Shown: positions 1 to 10,922 of the stretch, in pieces
Position numbering within the stretch: position 1 is the stretch's first letter
Layout: each line of letters starts with the position of its first letter
DNA from: Scenedesmus sp. ARA3
Taxonomy: Eukaryota > Chlorophyta > Chlorophyceae > Sphaeropleales > Scenedesmaceae
Direction of reading: 5' to 3'
Length of the DNA stretch: 64,000 nt
Assembly: GCA_004335835.1 (NCBI GenBank)
Contig: RWJK01001277.1
Span: 2,637-66,636, forward strand
Notes under the pieces: generated by a model
Database searches by the model: none
What the model was told of the DNA's origin: nothing
The model's input: only the letters and a program-made list of their open reading frames with translations
Position numbers and translations under genes: made by a program

Positions 1-57
<57 letters not shown>
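1..57. repeat. (CAG)n microsatellite at the window edge
   Basis: Nineteen perfect AGC/CAG/GCA triplets. In the frame of the septin-like gene that follows, the tract reads as an alanine run, and there is no stop between position 2 and the ATG at 89. It may therefore be coding sequence of a longer septin N-terminus lying outside the window, or a 5' UTR tract. The sequence does not decide between these. Confidence 0.9.
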
Positions 58-58
<1 letters not shown>

Positions 59-88
59 CGGGCGCGCCCCTTCACTCCCAAGCTTGAC

Positions 89-2607
89 ATGCGCCCCATC
101 AACACCCCAATCAACCTGCTTGTGTGTGGAGCCAGCGGAACCGGCAAAACCAGCTTTGTCCGCATGTGCGCACAGCAGCTGAGTGCAGCAGCCGACTCAA
201 CAACCTTGGACTCGAACGCTGGGGTGCCCAGACCCGCAGCAGAAGCAGCTGGCATCGGGCCTGCTGCCGACCCCCACGCAGTGCTGCTGTCTGGATCCGG
301 GGCGTTCTCCACAAAACTACCACCCATTGTGCGCCCGGCATGCAGGGAGCTGGTCTACACATTCCAGGTAGGCGCGGTGTGCAAATGTAGGATACGGCTC
401 AGCAGCTGGGTTACGGGAGGGAGAGGTCTGTTACAGGGCTTACCACTCTGCAACAGTGTGCTACTAGTGTGGATGCATCATATGACAGCACAGTGTGTTG
501 ACATCATGTCACCATAATCGTAGTAGCAGCCTCCTTCACTCTTTTGTCTGCAGACACCATGAGAACCTTCATTTTCTGCCGTAAACCCATTTTTGAACCC
601 TATGCAGGACTGCCCAGGCCACGGCTCCAGCCTCAACCCTGCAGGCTACGCGGAGGCACTGATCACCTTCCTGCTGCAGCAGCAGGAGCAGGACTACCAG
701 CTGCTGCAGGGCAGCGCAGGAGGACTCAAGGCGCTGAGCAAGTGAGGCTCTGCTGCTAGCACAGACAGCTGTAACCCATCAGCAGTGACAGACAGCCACC
801 TCAGGTGATAGCAGGCTGATAACAGGCTGATATCAGGCTGATATCAATATCAAATATGGCGGCAGAAGGTATCAAGGATGCTGAGTCGGCAGATTAGCGT
901 TGTGCATGTCAAGTGAATGCTCGCCTGCGACTGTCAGCACTACAACAATAGCTGTAGGACAGCTGCCTGGTGAGCTGCAAGGACCACACCACACCACATC
1001 ACAGCACACTGTTACAATCAAAGCAGTCAAATCACGTGCCACAACTCCAAAAGTTGCATCCCAGGCACCATACATGTTGTGTGTTCTTGTACTGCAGGTC
1101 CCTGACCTGTGGCTTCCTGCAGCACAGCATCACCGCCTGCATCTACTTCATGCCCCCCCACGGCCCCTCCCGCGCCGATCTGGCCCTGATGGCCAGCCTC
1201 TGCAAGCATGCCGCTGTGCTGCCTGTCGTGGGCAAGGCAGATGCCATGACAGCACACGAGGCGGCTGTGTGCTGCGAGGCTGTGCAGCGGATGCTCTCAC
1301 GGCCGGCTGAGTACGTGCCTGGCCTCAGGGCCGGTGACAGCATCGATGTGTACAGGTTGGTGGCTGCAGTACACACGGTGACAGTAGGCAGTCCGGTGCA
1401 TACCTGCTGTGTCCCTTTGTTGATGTACCCTTATTCTGCAAGGCAAGGCTGTGCCAGGGCTGGCCACACATATTGGAGCTGCTGCAGCGGGTAGGAAAAG
1501 GGGGCATTGTGGTGCTATAAGCAGCATTCAAGTAGTGTTCTTCCACAGGCTTGTAAGCCCTATGGTTTGTTGAGGAAGCTTGCCATTGCTCCCCTGCAGC
1601 AGGCTCACCTACAGTCTCAAATTGTTCAAGCTTTAGCCTTCCTTCCTGGACCAAAGCTGCTGTCTTTGTTGTCGCTTGCTGCCTGTGCAGGCCGTCCGCG
1701 CAGTCCTCGCCAGGAGGCATCCACCTACCGCTGCTGCTGCACACACGCTGCGGCGCAGCCTCAGCAGCAGCAGCTGCAAGCGAGGAGGGCTCTGATGGAA
1801 TCAGGCTGCTGCTGGAGCTTGTGGCTGGCAATGAGGTGCGAGGACGCCTGACTGCCTGCAGCAGATTTGGACATGCAGCAATGGCAACTGCCAGTTGCAC
1901 TTCAGCTGCAAGGCTGTTTCACACATTTCTTCCTGGCAGAGTGCCTGTGCCGCAGCAGCCGGCAGGCTAATTTGCCACAGTATGTTTGATTGCAGTAGTG
2001 CGCCCCATTTTGCAGCATCAGCTGTGGGAACAGAACAGTAAACTTGCATGAACATGCCTTGTGGAGCCGCATGTTTCACAAACATCAAACTCATGTGTGT
2101 TGTCTGGGTGATGGTCAACCTTGACCGGAGGCCTCGCCAGGTGCAGCAGCTGCCAGCACAACCATCTGCCTGTCAGTTCCCAACGATTCGGCACAAGTAG
2201 GCCCACACTCCAGCACATCTGCCTCGCAAAACCAAATCTCACGGTGATGATGCCTGCCGCATGCATGCACATGGGCCCAGGTGTATGGGCTGCTCAATCG
2301 CTCATGGGACCAGTTCATCCGCTTCAGTGACGCCAACAATGCAGCAGGCAGAAAGCTGCCGGTGCTGGCTGCTGCAGCCTGCAAGGAAGCCGCACTGCCT
2401 GCTGCTGTAGACCCCACAGCCCACGAGCAGCTTGCTGAGCAGGTTGTTCAACTGCAGGAGCAGCTGAAGAAAGACCAAGCGCAGGCGGCAGCTGATCTTG
2501 ACAGCGTCAACAAGGAGCTGGCTGCATACAAAAAGGAGGGTCGTCATTTCAGCTGCAAGCCTTGTGGAGGCCTTACGCTATCCTGGCTGATGCAACGGCT
2601 AGCGTGA
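89..2607 (+). CDS. Septin-like GTPase, 5 exons (5' end uncertain)
   Basis: Septins are GTP-binding proteins that polymerise at membranes and division sites. Modelled exons are 89-367, 608-741, 1098-1355, 1691-1835 and 2281-2607, all GT-AG and in phase, giving 380 residues. Visible motifs are a P-loop GASGTGKT (residues 14-21), a G3-type DCPG at the start of exon 2 (94-97), the septin-typical block ITACIYFMPP, and G4 GKAD (183-186). The C-terminal exon holds a heptad-like Gln/Glu/Lys coiled coil (EQLAEQVVQLQEQLKKDQ), as in many septins. The segment after G4 is divergent and the usual septin unique element is not obvious. The ATG at 89 is the first in frame, but the frame is open to the left edge, so a longer N-terminus is possible. 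A generic TRAFAC GTPase is the alternative; the ITACIYF block argues for septin. Confidence 0.72.
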
Positions 2608-4213
2608 TGTGCCTGCCCTCATTCTGGCGCCGCGGCAGGCGGTGCAATGCAGCCTGATGTGGTGCAAGGAAGGTGGCCGAATGGCCCAGCAGTGGCGCCC
2701 AGCATGGCTACGCGTGGCGAGTTGTGGCATGTAGTGGCCATGACTGTGATGGTCCCAATGAGTCCATACTCAATATGGTGTCCAGCTGTAACAGGCAGCC
2801 TCAAGCATGCACCGCACATGTTGCGTCTTGGCAGCCAGTGCCTGGTCTGGTGCAACAGCTGGTTCCCAAGCATCGCGGGACTAGTGCACGCCTGCTCAGG
2901 GAAGATGTTGCAGTGCATTTGCTGGTTTGAAGTTCGGCATGATGTGGAACACTTGGATTCCGCAAAGAAACCATTATGTTGGTGTGAGAGCATGTGATGC
3001 GCAGTGGTATGCGGCATGGTGGCCAGGTGGCATTGAAATTGCTGCGGCCGTTCTGAGTATGGATGCACAGTACACGCATAATGACAATGCTAGAGGCTAC
3101 CAGCGTGTTGCAACAGTGGTAGCGCCTTGTGATATGCGAACCTGTGGTGCGCCGCCGTCGTTGCGCCTGTTTGCTTCCATGCCCTGCAACTTTTTGCAAT
3201 CGCCAAGTGGAGCAAGTTTGCTGGCCTGAGGTGAAAGGAGTATGCAGCTTATCCTGATGATGATGGTGATGATGATGATGCAGCTTAACATCATATGTTT
3301 CTTGAGTGGTATTGCACATGGTGTGTCACTAGATACGAGCAGCAGTTCGAGGGCTGCAATTCACACACAGCAGCAGAAGCAGCAGCGCAGAGCGCTGCAA
3401 AGACTTCACGCGTCAGGCACGGACAAAACCGAACGTTGATGTTACCCGACCACCGCCGACACATGTTTGCTGTAAAGCAGCCGGCCATGTGCCAGATGAC
3501 AGTGTTACACAACCTGCTGCCAGTCTTGGCACAAGGCACTGACCGCCCTGCTGCAGTACTGCGGTAAGGTTCAGCAGTACGCATAGCATGCAAAGCGTGT
3601 CAGTAGCTGACGCCCATCAACATCAGGCCATGATTGCGCAGCTGCCGGTAGGCCTGCAGCTGCCACGACCAAATGCTGCTGCAAGTTGGTATCGCATGCT
3701 TGCAGTAGAGTGTCTTGGCTGCAGCTCTGCAGCTGTGGGTATTGTAATCACAACTGGTGTGTCAAACCACAAGGTGCTCAAAGGCCTGAGGGCTGTATGT
3801 GCAGCAGCCCGGCACCGACAAGTACTTGATACTACAGAACGGCATCCATTGGTTTGCGCTGTTCACAGATGAAGCAAGCAGCAAACAGTCCGATGACAAA
3901 TCACTGGCCAAATGCACATGACATACACACCGTCCATTCTCTATGTGCCGTTATCTAACATGTACTACGCAGCTGCTCCTTGCTAGCGCATCTGCAGGAA
4001 CCCTCGCGCTGCAGACAGCACAGAATGCGCACAACGCACTGCGCCCCTCATCTGCTGTCTCCCAACCTCACGCCCCCCCAAAGGGCTCCTGCAGGAGCGC
4101 CAGCTCACAGCACGCCAAATCACAACACCTGTTCAAGTTGCGTTGCATTATGTTGCTTTGATGCTGCTGCTGCTGCTGCTGGTCTAAGGCATAGGCAGTG
4201 CCTGCACCTTGCT
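2608..4213. other. Convergent intergenic region
   Basis: This 1.6 kb lies between the septin-like and ankyrin gene 3' ends. It presumably holds both 3' UTRs. There is a short (GAT)n run near 3255-3280. No open frame here has splice sites or a recognisable domain. Confidence 0.6.
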
Positions 4214-6762
4214 TTACAGCTCGTCCCTGCCTGGGCCCCCCTCAGGCCCACCCTTGCGCCGCATGTCTGCTGCCTTCTCCTCGTCACTCAGGGGTGCTGC
4301 ATGCTCCTCTAGCTTCAGCAGCAGCTCCACATTGCCACCCAAAGCAGCAGTGATCTTGGCGCTGTGGACCTGCAGTGCAGTAAGGTTGAGGCGGAGCAAG
4401 CAGCGGCAGGAGCAGCAACAAGGAAAGGGGAATTTGCTGTGAGGACACAAATGGATGTATGACTACAACTAGCTTGCTGGGAGGCGTGCAACGCAACCGT
4501 TGCAGGTCAAAATTGCAGAGATGAGGCAGTGAGTGCTGCGCCAGGTGGTGCAAGCGTCGTACACATCTGGCTGCATGCATCTGCAACCTCAAACAGCCCG
4601 CACTGCGCATTGTGGACAGCACAAACTGTGCTCCAGGCCACGCCGCGCACCTGGTCCTTGAAGTACTGCGTCTTGTCGTAACCCGCCTTCTTGAGCACGT
4701 CAAGCATCTTCGCCAGGTCATCCACCTTGCCCTCCTGCAGCAGCAGCAGCAACAGCAGCAGCAAGGTTCACCACTTGTACACCTCAACAATGACAGCTTG
4801 CACAGCAGCAGGTGCAGCGTCGACGATCCAGGCTCTTCTGCCCTGGCATCCTCAGCCCAGACTCGCTGCCATGTTGGAAGGCGTCATGCTACATTAATCA
4901 ACACCACAACTTTGCTGTGTCCGTGATGGTATGAGCGCGGCCTATCTGGCCCTTGAGCCACAAGCACACATATCAAGATGGCAGTCTAAACCTGCGCTGC
5001 ACCCACCTGAGCAATGGCTGGCAGGAAGTATGGCCCCAGTTCTGCCGAGGCGTGGTGCGCGATCATCCATGCCACCAGCTCCCAGTTGCCCTCCTCCATG
5101 CTGTACGCCACCACGCGCAGGGCCGGGTCGATGGTGTCGCCGTCATCCTGAGCAGCAGCAGCAGCAGCAGCGAGGTCAGTTAAGCTTGCAGGGAAGCCTT
5201 CGCAGCTGAGCTGGAGCAAGACACAGCAGCAGCAGCAGCAGCAGCAGCAGCGTTGATTTGATGGCGCAGCTATCATCACCACGTATGCGTACACCTGCAA
5301 GCACGGCCACAACGTTTCAAGCCATCAGCGCTGCTGTCCCTTTAATAGATTTGCACGCTTCCTGCATCGCCCTTACACGTGCCTCAGGCAGCAGGTACAT
5401 TTGCAGTGACTCGCGTCTGGTGCATGCACATGCGCCACACACGCACAGCACGCACACACACCCCACACGCACCCAACCGCATACGCACCCACATGCACGA
5501 GCGTGCACACACAGACGCACCCATGCACCTGCATCATGGCCTTGCTGGCGCCCGTGGCCAGCTCAGCCGCACGCACAACGCGCAGTCGACTACCAGCATA
5601 ATGCACGCACACACATACACAACTGCAGCCGCAGCCGCACCTGCGTCATGGCATTGCTGTGTCCCAGGCCAGCTCAGCCGCACGCACAACACACACGCAC
5701 TCAATCCCACGCGTGCCCACATGCACCAGCACACACACTCGTCCACCCGCACACACGCACGCACACAACCGCATCTGCATCATGGCCTTGCCGTGGCCCA
5801 TGGCCACCGCAACGGCACACACAACACAGCACACACTCAACCGCACGCCCGCCCATCTGCAAAAACATGCATGCAACCCCGCACACACCCGCACACATGC
5901 ATGCACACAACCGCACCTGCATCATAGCCTTGCCGTGGCCCATGGCCACCGCAACGGCACACACAACACAGCACACACTCAACCGCACGCCCGCCCATCT
6001 GCAAAAACATGCATGCAACCCCGCACACACCCGCACACATGCATGCACACAACCGCACCTGCATCATAGCCTTGCCGTGGCCCATGGCCAGGTCCATTGT
6101 GATCTTGCTGCAGCCCTTGCGCGCAGCCTCCGCAGCAGCGCAGGCCGCGCACAGCACGTGCTTGTCTGCCAGCAGCTGCACAACCTCTGCGTGGCAGCCC
6201 TTGGCTGCGCTGACCAGCGGGTCGTTGATGGGGTGAGGGGCCATGAGGGGGCCCTTCTTGCCACTCTTGGGGTCGGTCTGCGCAGCAGCATTAATTAAAG
6301 AGTGTGTGTTGTTGACGTTGAAGTATAGGTGTGCAGTGTTAGATATTATGAACAGCTTGTGCTGGGTGTGACGCAGCAGATCGCTGCTATCGCGCGCTTA
6401 TGACACGGGCAGGATGCGCGCAACACATGCCGCCGCCGGTTGCCGCTTCTCCTGGCACGCTGCACCAGCCTGGCCCATAGCTGGTTCGTCTGAGTGCTTC
6501 TTGCAAGCTCACTAACCGCAGGTTGAGATGCATGCTTGCGGTGAATGCATGCGTGCATGCTCACCAGGCGGTACTGCAGCTTGGCAATCAGCTTGCCAGC
6601 ATCAGGGGTTTTCAGCAGCTCTTTGACAGCTGCTGCATCGCCCTCGCGCGCTGCCACAGCCAGCTTGCCCAGCCACTCAGCCTCCTTCAGCTTAGGGCCA
6701 GCCTTGTCAATGGTGCACAGCTCCTCCGTGAGGGCATCAGCGACACCAAAATGGCCATACCT

Positions 6763-6807
<45 letters not shown>

Positions 6808-8708
6808 CGATGGGTGACGAGCAGCCGTCAACCTTGACTGGCGCGGCGGTCTCAGGCTGCCTGTGCTACACTGTTGCACGGGCGCAGCGGGCTCGTGTTC
6901 ATGGCCTGCGAGTGTGCTGCAATGCTTGTTGTGTGAAAATTTGTTGCTAGGGCACCAATGGCTCTGTCACATGCAGGCCCCTGACGATGCCTGCACTGCA
7001 CTGCTCACACCACACTGCACTGCCTGTGCTGTGCCGGCTGCACTGCACTGCACTGCACTGCCTGCCCCGCTCACTTGTATGCCCTGAAGATGACCGGCTT
7101 GCAGTGCTGCTTGGTCTCGCTGGGGTGCTTCTCAATCAGGTAGTCGGCGATTGCCTCCGACCCGGTCTCTGCAGCAGGTGCAGCAGAAGAGCAGAACCAG
7201 AACCTGAGTATGCAACACGACTACACACGGAAACCTGCGGGAATGGCACCGCCTGCCTGCCTGCCTATTGCTGGTGGGTACAACAACCGCACTCTTTCAC
7301 AGCCATTTACTTTAGACCAATTCAAGATCAACTGTACAGAAATTGCGCGCCGCCGCACCTGCCGCCACCTTTAGTGCCGCGCCCACTGCCTCCTCCAGCT
7401 CCTCCTGGTCCTCCTGGATGGACCCCGACCTCCAAGCAGAAAGTCTTAATAGAGAAAACCACCGGCCGACCCGCCACCAACTGGAGCACACTGCACCGCT
7501 AGCCTGCTTGCCTTTTGCTGGTGGGTACCACAGCTGCGCTCCGCCGCAGCCAGCCTCGAAACAAACCAGTTCTAATACAAGAATCAGCGCGCCGCCGCAC
7601 CTGCCGCCACCTTGAGTGCTGCGCCCACTGCCTCCTCCAGCTCCTCCTGGTCCTCCTGGATGGAGCCAGCACTCATGATGAGGTCAAACACCTCGCGGTT
7701 GCCGTTCTCGGCCGCAGACTTGACAAGGCTCTGCGGGACCAGCAAGATGCGGCCAGCAGGGCGGCAGTTGGTTGGCTATTTACGGATGTGCATCCGCAGC
7801 AGCGCTCATATTCTGCAGGGCTGACTGCAGCTGCAGACTGTGCTAGGTGCCGCATGTAAGCAAGTGACACGCAAGCCAGTGCACCTGCGGAAGGTACTCT
7901 GCATACACAAGAAGCACACAGACCGTCCAAACTGCGCTGCCCAGCACTACGCAAGCAGCAAGCCGCCTCGCCTGAGCTGCTGCAGGGGATGTCATACTCT
8001 GCCAGCGCTGCTGCAGATACCGGCACGCACACGCTGCAGCCACAGCGACTGCACTAGAATCTGCATTTCAGCACGTTTCTCATGCAAGCCAGCGCACCTG
8101 TGCTGCTGTCCAGGGGATGTCGTACTCTGCCAGCAGCTGCTTGAGCACCTCTGTGTTGCCCTTGGCGGCAGCGATCTGCACAAACTCCGCCTTGAAGTCG
8201 TGGCGCGTCTGGCGCTTCTCGTTCTCCTTAGCTGCAGGCGCGTGCACAGCGCGGCACGGCACATCATACAGTTTAGAGAGCCGGCTGGGGTGTAAACAAA
8301 GAGCCACAGTTGGCAGCTGCTGCTGTGTTGGCAGACCGTTAGGCTGGAACTGATGCTGTGTTTGGCCTGTTGCCCAATCGCATGCCTGACATATGACAGG
8401 GGCAGTGCTTGGCGCTGTGCTGAATCCTAGCTTTGCTCCGCCCCTTTGCATATCGTGCCTGGCTAGTGCACAGCAGCAGGACGTGCTGCGACATTTGACA
8501 GCTGCTACAAGCACTGTATACCATTTGGATGCGTGCAATCATCTGCATGCTGTCTCACCATTTGCCGCCTCGCTCATCTTCATGGCTGTGATGATGATGC
8601 TGGCCATCTGCGGGCTGGCGCCGCCTGAGATGGCCTGCATGGTGGCCTTCAGGTCCATCGGCTTGCTCAGCAGCAGCTGCAGCAGCAGCAGCAGTTGTGG
8701 GCAGCAGC

Positions 8709-8744
<36 letters not shown>

Positions 8745-9961
8745 AGTGATGTACCAGTGCACACTTTGAGTGTGTCCAAGTCCGGTAGCCATGTTGACAA
8801 GAGGAATCGAATTGGCAGTTCCGGCTGGCACGTAGGAAACAGGGAACCATACTGCAGCCGGCTATGCTTGCTGCTGCTGCAGCATGATCACTGCTGCCTC
8901 GCTCAACCCTACTGGATCCACACATCAAACTGCTGCCCACCACCCCCCAATTGCCTCTGCTTGGCACATCGGCTCCACAGCTGCGTGCGCTGCACCTGCG
9001 CTCTACTCTTAGCCGTAACGCACCCCCATGATGTCTGTGTGGTTGTAGTGTGCTGCGTGTGCCATGGCGCTGGGCCCCACAGGCATGTTCTCCTTCAGCA
9101 GCAGCTCCACCATTGCCTTGTGTCCAGCCATGGCTGCCAGGTCCAGCGTGTGACCATCCTCATACTTGTATAAGTCCTTCACACCAGGGTGCGCCAGCAG
9201 CACCTAAAAAGTAGTACAGACAGCGGTGCAGACAGCGAGTTGCTTGATGGTAATGCCGCGATGTGGAGCACACGGACAGGCACTTGCTGCTGATGCTGCG
9301 GTTTGATGCGGCACGCGACAGGGGATGCTGAGCAGCGCGCTCTCAATGTGCAGCTCCATCTGCGCTGCTGGTTGGGTATCCTGTCACGTCCGGTGCTGTG
9401 TGCTCCAGTAGTACTGTGGCAGGCGCCCTGGCTGCTGGCCAGCTGCCTGCTCACTCACCCTTTGTGCGGTTCACAGCCCCTGCATCACTGCTGACGACTC
9501 AAATAACACCACAGGTAGCACAAAATAACGCGTGCGCCGCCGCGCACCTTCATGACCTCCACGTGGCCTTTGGATGAGGCTGTCCACATTGCCACATCCA
9601 CCACGCGCGCAAAGCCCTCACTGTCCGGCACGATGTTGCGTGTGATGTTCAGGGCCTTATTGGCCAGCAGCTTCTTGACTGCCTTCACATCACCCTTGTT
9701 TGCTGCACGCCAGAACTTCACCTCCACTGCAAAGTCGTCTGAGGCACAGTAGCCTCCCTCGCAGCCTGCATAGGGCTTGCCCTCATAAGGGTTTGAGGCT
9801 TTTGGGAGGTCCTCTGTGTCGAGCTTCTTGACCTTCATTTTGATGTTAGGCCCGATCTGCATCTCTGCATCGTTTGGCTTTGCTGCTACGCAGGCGGCAG
9901 CAGCAGCGAGCAGCACCAGCACGGTGCTGCATGCTCTGCGCCGTAGCTGTTGCTGCTGCAT
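4214..9961 (-). CDS. Secreted/ER-luminal ankyrin-repeat-like protein ending in RDEL
   Basis: Eleven exons (descending): 9961-9548, 9203-9024, 8676-8559, 8231-8098, 7730-7601, 7168-7075, 6760-6565, 6277-6059, 5147-5007, 4734-4651 and 4369-4214. All are GT-AG, phases agree at every junction, and the sum is 622 codons (621 residues). The N-terminus is a signal peptide: basic start, then STVLVLLAAAAACVAA. Ankyrin-type helical pairs recur, for example GHTLDLAAMAGHKAMVELLL, AAAKGNTEVLKQLL, AAENGNREVFDLIM and AAREGDAAAVKELL. The last four residues are RDEL, a KDEL-class ER retrieval signal. Together these predict residence in the ER lumen, probably as a protein-interaction scaffold. The repeats are degenerate, so ankyrin-like is safer than canonical ankyrin. 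Several introns carry tandem copies of exon edges. Confidence 0.85.
4735..4763. repeat. Triplet tract against a 3' splice site
   Basis: An interrupted CAG run on the + strand, which is CUG in the ankyrin-gene transcript. It abuts the acceptor of the exon that begins at 4734. Confidence 0.85.
5405..6061. repeat. Intronic CACA-rich minisatellite with 142-bp units carrying a splice donor
   Basis: This is the ankyrin-gene intron between exons 6277-6059 and 5147-5007. Nearly identical 142-bp units start at 5778, 5920 and (continuing into the exon) 6062. Each begins with a copy of the last ~10 codons of the exon and its GT donor. Two older, more diverged copies of the same edge lie near 5526-5560 and 5641-5675. 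The rest is CACACACGCAC-type low complexity. Confidence 0.85.
6761..6807. repeat. Long (CAG)n, CUG in the transcript, at a 3' splice site
   Basis: About 15 CAG triplets lie immediately upstream, in the transcript sense, of the acceptor of ankyrin-gene exon 6760-6565. Confidence 0.9.
7247..7673. repeat. 242-bp tandem duplication including most of an ankyrin-gene exon
   Basis: The block around 7345-7425 repeats at 7587-7667 (offset 242). It includes the codons for GSIQEDQEELEEAVGAALKV and the following GT donor. The downstream-in-transcript copy keeps the reading frame and has a possible CAG acceptor inside it, but it is outside the preferred gene model. Confidence 0.8.
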
Positions 9962-10922
9962 GGCTGTGCTGTTGATGTACTGCTGCTGTGGTTTGCAGGC
10001 CTTGCTGTTGCTGCTGTGTCTGGGTGGTGTCTGTGGAACCAGTCACCTGAGGCGGTTGGCGTATGGGTCGGAGCAGGTGAGCAGCAGCAGGTAGCACAGG
10101 TTACACCAACATTCACTGATTGCCCAACCGTTGCATGGCCAAGTTAGCGCAGCTAGTAGAATAAGCCCAATGCTGGATGTTTTTGCTGCGTTTGGAGCTG
10201 GATACCAGGCATGCAGAAGCTGCAGGTGGTTGGCACTTGCCTGCTCAACCAACCTACCGGCAGCAGATGATGCAGACGGTCCGGTCAACGATGCAATGGT
10301 TTATAAAACCAGTTGTTGATTCTTGAATCCAAGCAGAATGTGTAGTAGACAATCACCAGGCAGACTGCTCTAGAGGCCGGTGCCGGTGAGACTGCCGGTC
10401 CGACAGACAATCTAGACACGACAGGCCCGAGTAATAATCAGCAATGCGCTTATGTGAAACACAAGGTCTAACTGATGCATCCTGCTGCTGGCTAAGCCAG
10501 GCTTGGCACCCACAAGAAGTAACAGCAGCAACACCCTGAAAGCACGGCCTTGATGTCATGCTGCTGTCACGGTTGCGCTGCATTATAAGCAAAGATTCAC
10601 AAGAGATATATGTTAGACATCGATCGCACACTGCTTCGCTGCGTACATGTTTATACGATCGAATGCAGTACCGCTCTCACCCTTGCTGACCTGGCCTCAG
10701 TAGTACTTTCTCCACAGAGCGTGAAACGTCCTGTTGTATCATGAGGTTGCCTTTGGAGCAAGGAGCTGGCCTGGCACTGGGGCTTGATGCTTGGCTGAAT
10801 GGATCCACCATCCCACTGGCAGTTGCTGCACACCCCTCTGGGTATGATTCCCCAGCCTTTCAAGCCAGTGTTCCTATGTGCTGCTACATGAACACACTTA
10901 ATTGATAACATTCAACGTTTTG
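9962..10922. promoter_or_regulatory. Divergent intergenic region (ankyrin-like / Rab3GAP2)
   Basis: This 0.96-kb spacer lies between two divergent start codons and presumably carries both promoters and 5' UTRs. I could not identify a convincing TATA box, operator or RNA gene in it. Confidence 0.45.

Noticed and set aside
2801..3319. Minus-strand frame with a run of eight histidines
   Set aside because: The run is a chance reading of a (GAT)n microsatellite; no partner exons or domain were found.
5778..6062. Regular repeats resembling a CRISPR array
   Set aside because: The units are contiguous 142-bp minisatellite copies with no spacers, in a eukaryotic intron.
5258..6298. 346-residue His/Thr/Ala-rich open frame on the + strand
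   Set aside because: It runs antisense through introns and an exon of the ankyrin gene, and its composition comes from the CACA-rich minisatellite.
8539..8967. 142-residue Cys-rich minus-strand frame
   Set aside because: Only its last ~39 codons are a true ankyrin-gene exon; the rest is intron with a CUG tract.
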